Assembly (NCBI GenBank): GCA_002358955.1
Contig: DEPV01000112.1
Span: 1-27,909, forward strand
From: Erysipelothrix sp. UBA3383
GTDB taxonomy: Bacteria; Bacillota_I; Bacilli_A; Erysipelotrichales; Erysipelotrichaceae
Direction of reading: 5' to 3'
Length of the DNA stretch: 27,909 nucleotides
Positions 7,300-15,275 of the stretch are shown here, in pieces. The translations under genes and the position numbers were made by a program. The notes under the pieces are model-generated. The model searched no databases. It was not told where the DNA came from and saw only the letters and a program-made list of their open reading frames with translations. Every line of letters begins with the position of its first letter. Position 1 is the first letter of the stretch.

Positions 7300-9471
7300 A
7301 TGAAAAGAAGACGTAATGTAAATTTTAGAGTTATGCTCATATCCATCACATTGGTTTTCACTTTACTTATCGTGGGAACCAATGTTTTTGTTATCTCTGT
7401 TTTGGGATATCATATTAATTCTGGAAAGAATATTAAACATGAAGTAGCAGGTGTCAATGATGTTGAAGTGCCCCTGTATGCCCATCGAGGAACGATTACC
7501 GATCGTAATAATAATGTATTGGCTCAAGATGTCATTTCCTATAAGTTGTATGCCAATATTGATAAGACTCGATTTAATGCAAAACAAGAGCCGGCCCATG
7601 TGACGGATATTGATGCTGCTGCAGAGCAACTTGCACCCATATTAAATACTACGAAAGATAAGTTATTGCCTTATTTGCAATCTGACTTAAAACAAGTGGA
7701 GTTTGCATCGTATGGTAATAACCTTGATATTACACAAAAAAAGGCAATTGAGGCTTTAGGAATTTCAGGACTTGGTTTTAGTGAACATGTGCGACGTAAT
7801 TATCCCTTATCACCCTTTGCTCCGAACTTAATTGGATTTGCAGGATTTAAAGAAGACCAAGGTGAAATAGTTGGACAGATGGGACTTGAAGAAAACTTCG
7901 ATGAAGAACTGACGGGTATTAATGGTTTTGATCGTTACCAACAAGATGGTAATGGTTATAAATTGAAAGAAATTCAACGTGAAGAATCGGTTGAAGGTAA
8001 AAATATTAAGTTAACATTAGATCGTGCCATTCAGGAGAAGTTTGAAGCAGCGATGCAGGGACTCTTTGATGATCCAGAGGTGAATACCACTGAGATTTGG
8101 GGAACGGTTATGGAAGTGAAGACCGGTAAGATTCTTGCTTGGGCAGAGTATCCTTACTTTGATCGTAATGATCCTGATACCAACTGGAACTCACGCATCA
8201 CACAGTATGCATATGAGCCAGGATCTACCATTAAACCCTTTACCATTGCAGCTGCTATTGAAGAAGGGGTTTATAATCCTGATGAGCGTTATCGCAGTGA
8301 TCAGTTTCATGTTGGGATTAAGGATGGTAAACCTTATCGTCTGGATACTCAGGCAGGGTCAGTGATGACGATTAATAATGCGTATAAGCGAAATCATGGG
8401 AACATTACCTTCAGAGAAGGGTTTGCAGTCAGTTCCAACGTTATGATTTCACACTTACTGACAAAAAGTGATGGCTTGGATCTGGAACTTTTTGGTAACT
8501 ATCTGGATCGTTTAGGATTTTTCCAGCCAGTAGGTATTGATCGTATGGCAGAGGTGAGCGGTACGAAGTTATGGAATTATCCAACCGAGAAAATTACCAA
8601 TGGATTTGGACAGGGGTCAACTATGACCATGATTCAAATGATGCAGGCATTTACAACCATCTTTGGAGATGGGCGTATTGTAAAACCGTATATTGTGGAT
8701 GAAATTGTAGATCCTACCAGTGGTGAGGTGGTTTACCAGGGTGAGACTGTATATGGAGAGCGTGTCTTCAGTCCTGAAACTGCAAAACAAGTTCAGACAG
8801 CAATGCGTGATGTTATTTTAAGTGGTGGTGCGTATCACTATAACTTGGATGAAATTGATGTCATTGGGAAAACCGGTACTGCACAAACGGTAGAACCAGG
8901 ACAAGCAGGGTACCATAGTGAGATACGAAATGTATCGATGGTTTTAGGGATGCCTATGGATGATCCTGAAGTCATTCTTTATTATGCTTATAAGGCACCT
9001 GAAAAGACCAATCGTCCAGCGGCTGCAAAGTATATCAATGAGGTGATGCGACAAATCTTATCCATTTATAAATTCAATGATACTGAGGATAGTGGTACCG
9101 TTAAAGAGACGGTTGTTGATAATGTTAAAAACTATGTGAATCGACCGGTTTCGCAAGCTGTTGATGAGCTGAATCAGATGTCGTATAATAATATCGTTAT
9201 TGGAGATGGGGATGTGGTTGTGAAACAATATCCTACAGGTGATACAAAACTGCTCTCTAATGAAATTGTCATGTTGTATACCAACAGCAATGATATAAAA
9301 ATGCCAGATATGAGTGGGTGGTCTTACAAACAGGTTACCAACTTCTGGACGTTAACAAAAATTCAAGTCGAAATGATAGGCAGTGGGTTTGTTAAGGAGC
9401 AATCGATAGCTCCTGGTACAATTCTTAAACCTGATGATATCATTGCAGTGACTTTAGAACTCGAGGTTTAA
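7300..9471 (+). CDS. Class B penicillin-binding protein with PASTA domains (PBP2X/SpoVD type)
   Basis: Septal peptidoglycan transpeptidase of 723 residues. It has a cytoplasmic basic start, one transmembrane anchor at about 11-36, a PBP dimerisation domain to about 230 and the transpeptidase domain. The active-site set is complete: Ser309-x-x-Lys312 in EPGSTIKP, Ser378-Ser379-Asn380 and Lys524-Thr525-Gly526. Residues about 600-723 form two PASTA domains (ends IVMLYT and IAVTLELEV). This places it with PBP2X, SpoVD and Pbp2B rather than plain FtsI. It lies 2 bp after ftsL and 1 bp before mraY, so it is the dcw transpeptidase that acts with FtsW. I see no spore-specific feature, so a vegetative division role is most likely. 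Confidence 0.95.
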   Translation: MKRRRNVNFRVMLISITLVFTLLIVGTNVFVISVLGYHINSGKNIKHEVAGVNDVEVPLYAHRGTITDRNNNVLAQDVISYKLYANIDKTRFNAKQEPAHVTDIDAAAEQLAPILNTTKDKLLPYLQSDLKQVEFASYGNNLDITQKKAIEALGISGLGFSEHVRRNYPLSPFAPNLIGFAGFKEDQGEIVGQMGLEENFDEELTGINGFDRYQQDGNGYKLKEIQREESVEGKNIKLTLDRAIQEKFEAAMQGLFDDPEVNTTEIWGTVMEVKTGKILAWAEYPYFDRNDPDTNWNSRITQYAYEPGSTIKPFTIAAAIEEGVYNPDERYRSDQFHVGIKDGKPYRLDTQAGSVMTINNAYKRNHGNITFREGFAVSSNVMISHLLTKSDGLDLELFGNYLDRLGFFQPVGIDRMAEVSGTKLWNYPTEKITNGFGQGSTMTMIQMMQAFTTIFGDGRIVKPYIVDEIVDPTSGEVVYQGETVYGERVFSPETAKQVQTAMRDVILSGGAYHYNLDEIDVIGKTGTAQTVEPGQAGYHSEIRNVSMVLGMPMDDPEVILYYAYKAPEKTNRPAAAKYINEVMRQILSIYKFNDTEDSGTVKETVVDNVKNYVNRPVSQAVDELNQMSYNNIVIGDGDVVVKQYPTGDTKLLSNEIVMLYTNSNDIKMPDMSGWSYKQVTNFWTLTKIQVEMIGSGFVKEQSIAPGTILKPDDIIAVTLELEV

Positions 9472-9472
9472 A

Positions 9473-10435
9473 ATGGGAATGATTATAATAGCAGCAATTG
9501 CAGGATTGGGTTTGACACTTTATCTCTATCCTTTATTAATTGAAAATTTAGTGTCGATGAATGTGAAGCAAAGTGTGAGTGAATATGCACTGGATGAGTT
9601 TAAAGAGAAACAGGCAACACCCACCTTTGGAGGGATTATCTTTGTGATTGTACCAATATTGTTGGTGATCTTGATTCGATTCTTTAATTTCTCAAATAAC
9701 TTGATTTTGTTGGTCTTAGTTTATGCAGGGCATGGACTATTGGGTTTTGTCGATGATTATAAAATTGTAAAAGATGGTAAAAATGATGGGATTAGTGCTG
9801 GTGTTAAGATGCTAGGACAGATTATCATTGCAAGTGTCTTTTATGCATTATACCTATTCTTTGGGGGTGATAATACCTTAGTCATTCCAATTGTAAATAC
9901 CGTTGTGGATTTATCGTGGGCTTATGGCTTCTTAGTGATCTTTATGATGGTAGGAACTTCCAATGCGGTAAACCTTACCGATGGTATGGATGGTCTTGCA
10001 ACAGGAACTATGTTATTGGCACTGATTCCGTATGCTTATTTTGCTTATGTTGATGGGCGTATGGATATTCTTTTAATGATTGTGGCGGTTATGGCCTCAC
10101 TTTTAGGCTTCTTAAAATACAATAAAAAACCAGCACGTATCTTTATGGGAGATGTGGGCTCTTTAGCACTGGGTGCATTTTTAGCAGGTTGTGCAATTCT
10201 TTTAAATCGTGAAATACTATTGGTATTAACCGGTATTGTCTTTGTTTTTGAAACACTTACGGTGATTATTCAAAAGATCTCATGGAAGACACGTGGTAAG
10301 CGAATCTTTAAATATACGCCAATTCACTACAGCTTTACACTTTCAGGATGGCAAGAGCAATCTGTGGTCTCACTGTTTTATGTGATTGGTTTTATTGGTA
10401 TGTTATTAACGCTTCTGATTGGAATTTTCCTATGA
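9473..10435 (+). CDS. mraY: Phospho-N-acetylmuramoyl-pentapeptide transferase
   Basis: Polytopic membrane enzyme that transfers phospho-MurNAc-pentapeptide from UDP to undecaprenyl phosphate, forming lipid I. It is 320 residues with about ten membrane segments. Family motifs are ATPTFGG (48-54), GFVDDYK with Asp94/Asp95, NAVNLTDGMDGLA (164-176) and MGDVGSLALG with the Mg-binding Asp227. The usual C-terminal PIHHHFE is altered to PIHYSFTLSGWQE, so only the first histidine (His285) of the HHH motif remains. Everything else looks intact and the operon context is standard. Its stop overlaps the murD start (ATGA). Confidence 0.95.
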   Translation: MGMIIIAAIAGLGLTLYLYPLLIENLVSMNVKQSVSEYALDEFKEKQATPTFGGIIFVIVPILLVILIRFFNFSNNLILLVLVYAGHGLLGFVDDYKIVKDGKNDGISAGVKMLGQIIIASVFYALYLFFGGDNTLVIPIVNTVVDLSWAYGFLVIFMMVGTSNAVNLTDGMDGLATGTMLLALIPYAYFAYVDGRMDILLMIVAVMASLLGFLKYNKKPARIFMGDVGSLALGAFLAGCAILLNREILLVLTGIVFVFETLTVIIQKISWKTRGKRIFKYTPIHYSFTLSGWQEQSVVSLFYVIGFIGMLLTLLIGIFL

Positions 10436-11706
10436 AAGTGATGATTTTAGGAGCGGGTTTATCAGGGCTTGGGGCTGCAAAATTAATGCAGCAACAAGGT
10501 CATGATGTCACCTTGGTCAATCAAAATAAATTTGAATCGACAGAACTTGAATCCTTAGGGATTCATTGTGTTTTTAGTGATGATGTCAGTGTTAATGATG
10601 GGACTTATGATGTTTTGATTAAGGCGCCCGGTATTGTGGATGCACACCCTTTAGTTCAAAGTTTTGATTTTGCATACAATGAGATTGAATGGGCATACCA
10701 TTACAGTTCAATGTATCACTATTATGCAATATCAGGTACCAACGGTAAAACAACAACGACCATGATCTTGCATCAAATGCTTCAGGAAAAAGATAAGTCG
10801 GCGATTTTAGCAGGAAATGTGGGGATTGCTTTATCAGAGATGGTTTATGAAAAGGGGAATCATGAGTGTGATGTTGCACTTGAGATTTCGGGGTTTCAAA
10901 TTGATGGACTTAAAGACTTTCATGCAAAAGCTTTCGGACTATTAAACCTGAGTCCTGATCATTTGGATCATTATAAGACTGAGGAAGAATACTACAACAG
11001 TAAATTGAACTTGATTGATCATTGTGATGTTTTCATTCGTAATGTGGATGATGCTAATATCTTAAGATTAACAAAGAAGACAGAGCATACTTTAGACTTA
11101 TCACTGAATCATGAAGCTGATATTTATCTGAAAGATCGTACTATTTACTTTAAAGATACTGTATTATTTCATCAAGATGATTTGAAGGTTGTAGGACGTC
11201 ATAATTTATACAATGCAAGTCTTGCAGCAACTCTTGGCTATCTAGCAGGGGTATCACCTTTACAAATTCAAGAAGTTTTAAGAAACTTTAAGGCTGTTGA
11301 ACACCGTTGTGAGTATGTGGATACTATTGATGGTGTTCAGTACTACAATGATTCAAAAGCGACCAATCCAGAAAGTGTTGCGGTTTGTTTGGAAAGCTTT
11401 GAAGATGGTGTTTATCTGCTTGCAGGGGGTCATGATAAAAATATTTCTTTTGATCTTTTGAAAGATTATGATGATCATGTGAAACATGCTTATCTCTTTG
11501 GAAATGCAGCACAACGCATGAGTGGTATGTTTACTCATGTCAGTGTGGTAGAAACCATGGATGAAGCCATTGCACTTGCTGCAAAACAAGCTCAGGCAGG
11601 AGATGTTGTATTGCTTTCACCAGCATGTTCATCTTATGATCAATATAAAAATTTCGAGGAACGTGGAAATCACTTTAAAGCACTTGTAAAGAATATGAAA
11701 GATTAG
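10432..11706 (+). CDS. murD: UDP-N-acetylmuramoylalanine--D-glutamate ligase
   Basis: Cytoplasmic ATP-dependent ligase that adds D-Glu to UDP-MurNAc-L-Ala. ATG at 10432 gives 424 residues and overlaps the mraY stop by 4 bases (ATGA). A longer in-frame start at 10348 would run through mraY and is rejected. Motifs are the N-terminal Rossmann-like VMILGAGLSGLGAAK (3-17), the P-loop SGTNGKTTTT (101-110), NLSPDHLDH (172-180) and a lysine at 191 where family members are carbamylated. Further on come YNDSKATNPES, LAGGHDKN and SPACSSYDQYKNFEERG. It is slightly shorter than the 440-450 typical of the family. It is the last gene of the operon: a terminator starts at the next base, and murG, ftsW, divIB, ftsA and ftsZ do not follow. 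Confidence 0.96.
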   Translation: MKVMILGAGLSGLGAAKLMQQQGHDVTLVNQNKFESTELESLGIHCVFSDDVSVNDGTYDVLIKAPGIVDAHPLVQSFDFAYNEIEWAYHYSSMYHYYAISGTNGKTTTTMILHQMLQEKDKSAILAGNVGIALSEMVYEKGNHECDVALEISGFQIDGLKDFHAKAFGLLNLSPDHLDHYKTEEEYYNSKLNLIDHCDVFIRNVDDANILRLTKKTEHTLDLSLNHEADIYLKDRTIYFKDTVLFHQDDLKVVGRHNLYNASLAATLGYLAGVSPLQIQEVLRNFKAVEHRCEYVDTIDGVQYYNDSKATNPESVAVCLESFEDGVYLLAGGHDKNISFDLLKDYDDHVKHAYLFGNAAQRMSGMFTHVSVVETMDEAIALAAKQAQAGDVVLLSPACSSYDQYKNFEERGNHFKALVKNMKD

Positions 11707-11732
11707 GGAAATGCACAGTCATTTCCTTTTTT
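11707..11732 (+). terminator. Terminator closing the dcw operon
   Basis: GGAAATG (11707-11713) and CATTTCC (11720-11726) form a perfect 7-bp stem with a CACAGT loop, followed by TTTTTT to 11732. It begins at the base after the murD stop. Confidence 0.9.
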
Positions 11733-11734
11733 GT

Positions 11735-11763
11735 AGGACAAAAGCAGGAAGATACGCTATACT
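11735..11763 (+). promoter_or_regulatory. Promoter for the comN-like/secDF-like/recJ operon
   Basis: A -10 TATACT at 11758-11763, with AGGACA (4 of 6 to TTGACA) at 11735-11740 and a 17-bp spacer. It lies between the dcw terminator and the next gene at 11801. Confidence 0.65.
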
Positions 11764-11800
11764 ATCCTTATTGATTAATGAAATGAAATCGGGGGCTCTT

Positions 11801-12076
11801 ATGAATCAACAAATGAATTTACTACTAACCTTACGTCTAAGACAACTCCATGCAAACAATTTAAGAGGCATTACAATTGAAGACTTGGAATACTTACTGT
11901 TTAAATACAAATGGCGCAATCAAGAAACAGTTCGCCTGAGTGATTTGGCCAATGATATTTTCTCAATTAAGGATGAAGATATTGTACGATGGTTAGCAAC
12001 GGAATCACGTGTGAGTGCGCATAAAACTGCGCTGGAGGACTTTGTTATGCAAATCTCTGGAGATACAAATGAATAA
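11801..12076 (+). CDS. ComN-like post-transcriptional regulator (tentative)
   Basis: A 91-residue protein. The pattern GITIEDLEYLL, then YKW, then RLSDLANDIFSIKDEDIVRWLATES resembles the ComN/YrzD post-transcriptional regulator family, which in Bacillus affects comE mRNA and DivIVA-linked localisation and is encoded next to secDF. The neighbouring order here (this gene, SecDF-like, recJ, later apt and rel) matches that Bacillus neighbourhood, which raises confidence. ATG at 11801 with GGGGG at 11791-11795 is chosen over an ATG at 11711 that lies inside the preceding terminator. Its end overlaps the next gene by 8 bases. The family call is from memory of the pattern and is moderate. Confidence 0.6.
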   Translation: MNQQMNLLLTLRLRQLHANNLRGITIEDLEYLLFKYKWRNQETVRLSDLANDIFSIKDEDIVRWLATESRVSAHKTALEDFVMQISGDTNE

Positions 12077-13694
12077 CAAACGTCAATATGATTTACAAAT
12101 TGGCGTAATTTTACTAATAGCAACCATAGTCGTTGCTTTTTTTACCATGACAGCCCTGGGTGGTTTTAAACTGGGTCTGCATTTTGATAAGGATATGCGT
12201 GTGATTGCTGAGGTTAACAATCATCAGTCCATGTATGATTTTATCAGTCATAAACAAACTCAAGGCTATGAAAGTGATTTGGTGATATCACAAAATAACA
12301 TTGCGATATTAAACATCTCAGGGATTGAGAATACAGATGGGTTTATTAAAGAGATGTTAGCATCAGTACCTACAGCCCGTGTTATTTTAATGGGTAGTTT
12401 TGGTTCGATGACAAAGTTTTTAAACAATCAGAGTTTTATTGCGATTAGTTTTCTGATTACATGCATTGTGATTACCTTGTATCAGGTGAGCATGTATCGA
12501 ATGTATGGCTGGTATAAGGCTTTAGAAATTATTTTATTGATGATGGCACCTTTATTCATCCTGAACCAAAATGGTTATGCCTTTGGTATTAGTGCTTGGT
12601 ATGGATTATTGAGTCTTTTACTCATGCAATTGATTGTAGCAGAGCACTACCATAATCAAATTAAGTTGCGCATTTTATTAGGTGTGGGTCTGAGTGTTTT
12701 AGGATTGATGGTTTATGCTGCACAATTGGATCGATTCTATCCGATGGCAGTATTGTTTGTATCAACTGGTATGATCAGTGTTGTCTTAAGTTTGGTTTAT
12801 CATTTCATCATGGAACCCTTTATTTCAGCCCATGAACTCTTTGTACCACAAGAAGAAAAACGTTTGTTGGTTGTGAGCAATGATGGTTCTTATACTAAGA
12901 TTAAGTTACTTACTGTTGTAATTTTAGCCGTTGCTATGATTTCTGTATTATCCATGGCACGTGGTCAGTATCAGACTGATGGTGGTGAGCGTGGTCATTA
13001 TAAAGAGTTGGTGATTAATCCATCGGATTCAACCAACTATCTGGAGATTCAAGCATTGCTTAGTGCACAAGGACTCTTTGATCAGCAAGTGAGTTATCTT
13101 GTTAGTGAACAAGGGCAAACATGGATTGAGTTTACATCAGATACCAGTTTACTCGATCTTAATGATGCTCAAGTAGCACTATTGGAAAGTTTTAATTTAC
13201 ATTCTGTCTTCTTTGATGGGGTTGCACCCATTGATCATTTCAACACGCAGACGTTTAATATACTTTTGGGATGTGTGATGACACTGCTGACACTTTACAT
13301 AGGAAGTAGTGAGTCTTTATTCAGTGCACTGTCCTACGTAGTAGAATTACTGGCAAGTATGGGCTTTTATACTTTCATTGTGTATAAGATGGATTTAAAC
13401 CTCAATCAAGCATGGCTCATTGGTTTATTGGTGATCCCGTTTCTATATTACCTAATTAATAATAACTTTAAGAAAGAGGAGTCGGTGACTTACTTCATCG
13501 ATAGTTTAATTGTGACATCACTCTTTTTAATGATGTTTGCCTTACCCATCTTTGTCATTGTACCAAGTGCAGTAAGTGCGGAGTTGATTTTCTATTTTGT
13601 GTTTTTACTGATTGCTATCTATATTGGATTAGCAGTAGGGGCGCTTATTCATAAGTTGAAAGGAAGTGGTGTTTATGAATCGTTTAAATCTTAA
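12069..13694 (+). CDS. Divergent SecDF-like membrane protein
   Basis: A 541-residue protein with twelve predicted membrane segments arranged as in SecDF: one at about 10-30, an extracytoplasmic domain to 122, five segments to 247, another at 278-297, a second domain to 395, and five more segments to 527. FKLGLHFDKDMRVIAEV (33-49) resembles the SecD opening LGLDLxGG. SecDF helps pull preproteins across the membrane using the proton gradient. Here the soluble loops are short (Bacillus SecDF is near 737 residues), and I cannot find the membrane motifs with conserved aspartates (DANVLIFERIRE in SecD, NDTVVVFDRIRE in SecF); the matching stretches read LLLMQLIVAEH and VIPFLYYLINN. The ComN-like and recJ neighbours support the call. 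ATG at 12069 with GGAG at 12059 is chosen; the gene overlaps recJ by 20 bases. Confidence 0.7.
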   Translation: MNNKRQYDLQIGVILLIATIVVAFFTMTALGGFKLGLHFDKDMRVIAEVNNHQSMYDFISHKQTQGYESDLVISQNNIAILNISGIENTDGFIKEMLASVPTARVILMGSFGSMTKFLNNQSFIAISFLITCIVITLYQVSMYRMYGWYKALEIILLMMAPLFILNQNGYAFGISAWYGLLSLLLMQLIVAEHYHNQIKLRILLGVGLSVLGLMVYAAQLDRFYPMAVLFVSTGMISVVLSLVYHFIMEPFISAHELFVPQEEKRLLVVSNDGSYTKIKLLTVVILAVAMISVLSMARGQYQTDGGERGHYKELVINPSDSTNYLEIQALLSAQGLFDQQVSYLVSEQGQTWIEFTSDTSLLDLNDAQVALLESFNLHSVFFDGVAPIDHFNTQTFNILLGCVMTLLTLYIGSSESLFSALSYVVELLASMGFYTFIVYKMDLNLNQAWLIGLLVIPFLYYLINNNFKKEESVTYFIDSLIVTSLFLMMFALPIFVIVPSAVSAELIFYFVFLLIAIYIGLAVGALIHKLKGSGVYESFKS

Positions 13695-15216
13695 ATATCC
13701 CTTTTCTAAAATGGTATTTGATGCGTTAAATCTGAATCAGGATCAAATTGGTGAATTGATTGATCCACCCAAGATTAAAATTGAAGACCCATCCATTGAT
13801 GGAATGGTTGAATTTATAAAGACATCTCAAAAGATAATTGTATGTGGTGATTTTGATGCTGATGGGGTAACCTCAACCAGTATTGCTGCTTTAATATTAG
13901 AAAGCTTAAACATAGAATATGGATTTTATATTCCAGATCGCATTCAAGAGGGGTATGGGACTTCTGTAAAAACCATTCAACATGCTTTTGATAAAGGTTA
14001 TACCCATGTCTTAATGGTTGATAATGGGGTTAAGGCGTTTGAAGCAATCGAACTTGCACATCATTTGGGAATGAAAGTTGGGATTGTAGATCATCATAAT
14101 TACGATGAGATCCCTGCAGTTGATGCTTTTTTACATCCTGATTTATTAGGGAGCTATGGAAGTGCAATGAGTGCTGCTGGATTAATGTATCTTCTGGCTG
14201 AAGCCATGGATGTTTTAAATGTCCGTATTGTAGCACTGGCATGCATTGGTACCATTGCGGATGTCATGCCTCTATGGCATAAAAACCGTGAAATCGTACG
14301 TTATGGTTTAGAACTTTTAAACCGTTATGAATACTTACAGATTGATGCACTATGCAATCGTTCTAAGTACACTAGCTATACTGCAAGTTTTTTAGCATTT
14401 AATGTAATCCCTAAGATTAACTCAGTAGGCCGTTTAGCAGATCATGAGAATATGAATCATGTGGTACGCTACTTACTGAGTGATCAACCTGAAGCCATTC
14501 GAACTTATTCCAAACGCATCTTAGCACTGAATGATATGCGTAAGGATTTATCTTCTGAAATGGCTGAAACTGCTAAAGCACTGAGTCATTCAAATTTGGC
14601 AGCTAATATTATCATCAATGAAGATTTCCATGAGGGGATTTTAGGAATTGTTGCCAATCGGTTATTGCAAGAAACCCAAAAGCCTAGCATCTTAATGAAA
14701 GATATGGGATCACTTCTAAAGGGAAGTTCACGATCTTCAAGCATTTCACTGAGTGAATTGTACGCAGGTATGAATCCGGATTATTTCCATGCTTTAGGAG
14801 GTCATGATTTTGCATATGGTCTTACTGTTAAAAAAGAATACCTAAATGAGTTTTGTGAGGCGGTTTATAGTGGTGTATCAAAACTACCAGTAATCGCACA
14901 GCACATTGCAGTACTTAATGTTGATGCATCCTTACTCAGTAAAGAAGCACTGATGGAACTGCAAACCTTTGAACCTTTTGGTGAAGGCTTTAAGATACCA
15001 CTGGTTCAGGTTGAAATCAATCAAGGATTTACCATCAGTCCCATCAATGCCATTGGGTATAAATTTCAATTTCAAAATCCAGGGCTTGAAGAAGCGGTTA
15101 TCTTTTCAACCCAATATCCAATTGAAGTTTTAAAAACAGCAAAAAAAATCACAGGACAAGTATCCTATAACAGCTTTCGAAAAGTCTCTATGATGATTGA
15201 AAGCATCGATTTTTAG
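13675..15216 (+). CDS. recJ: Single-stranded-DNA-specific exonuclease RecJ
   Basis: 5'-3' exonuclease for single-stranded DNA in recombination and base-excision repair, DHH phosphoesterase family. ATG at 13675 (GGAAG at 13662) gives 513 residues; GTG at 13666 is too close to that site. Metal-binding motifs are visible: CGDFDADG (Asp59, Asp61, Asp63), VDNG (Asp116), DHH (139-141) and IGTIADVMPL (191-200). The DHHA1 domain has HEGILGIVANR (319-329), GSSRS and GGH (375-377). The C-terminal part after about 400 is the OB-like domain. At 513 residues it is the short core form; Bacillus RecJ (near 786) carries an extra C-terminal region missing here. The gene lies before apt and rel as in Bacillus, but an Ig-domain gene intervenes. 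Confidence 0.95.
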   Translation: MNRLNLKYPFSKMVFDALNLNQDQIGELIDPPKIKIEDPSIDGMVEFIKTSQKIIVCGDFDADGVTSTSIAALILESLNIEYGFYIPDRIQEGYGTSVKTIQHAFDKGYTHVLMVDNGVKAFEAIELAHHLGMKVGIVDHHNYDEIPAVDAFLHPDLLGSYGSAMSAAGLMYLLAEAMDVLNVRIVALACIGTIADVMPLWHKNREIVRYGLELLNRYEYLQIDALCNRSKYTSYTASFLAFNVIPKINSVGRLADHENMNHVVRYLLSDQPEAIRTYSKRILALNDMRKDLSSEMAETAKALSHSNLAANIIINEDFHEGILGIVANRLLQETQKPSILMKDMGSLLKGSSRSSSISLSELYAGMNPDYFHALGGHDFAYGLTVKKEYLNEFCEAVYSGVSKLPVIAQHIAVLNVDASLLSKEALMELQTFEPFGEGFKIPLVQVEINQGFTISPINAIGYKFQFQNPGLEEAVIFSTQYPIEVLKTAKKITGQVSYNSFRKVSMMIESIDF

Positions 15217-15226
15217 AAAGTATAAT
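15197..15226 (+). promoter_or_regulatory. Promoter of the Ig-domain surface protein gene
   Basis: TTGAAA at 15197-15202 and a perfect TATAAT at 15221-15226 with an 18-bp spacer. The -35 lies in the last codons of recJ, giving the downstream gene (start 15276) its own promoter. Confidence 0.8.
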
Positions 15227-15275
15227 GAAAGTCATAAATATGATATGATAAATGATATCTAAAAGGAGAGAAGCC

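Noticed and set aside
10348..10431. 28-residue N-terminal extension of murD
   Set aside because: It lies within mraY in another frame; MurD proteins begin at the Rossmann motif, and the ATGA overlap at 10432 is the natural start.
11711..11800. 30-residue N-terminal extension of the ComN-like protein
   Set aside because: The ATG lies inside the terminator stem upstream of the promoter; the ATG at 11801 has a plausible ribosome binding site.
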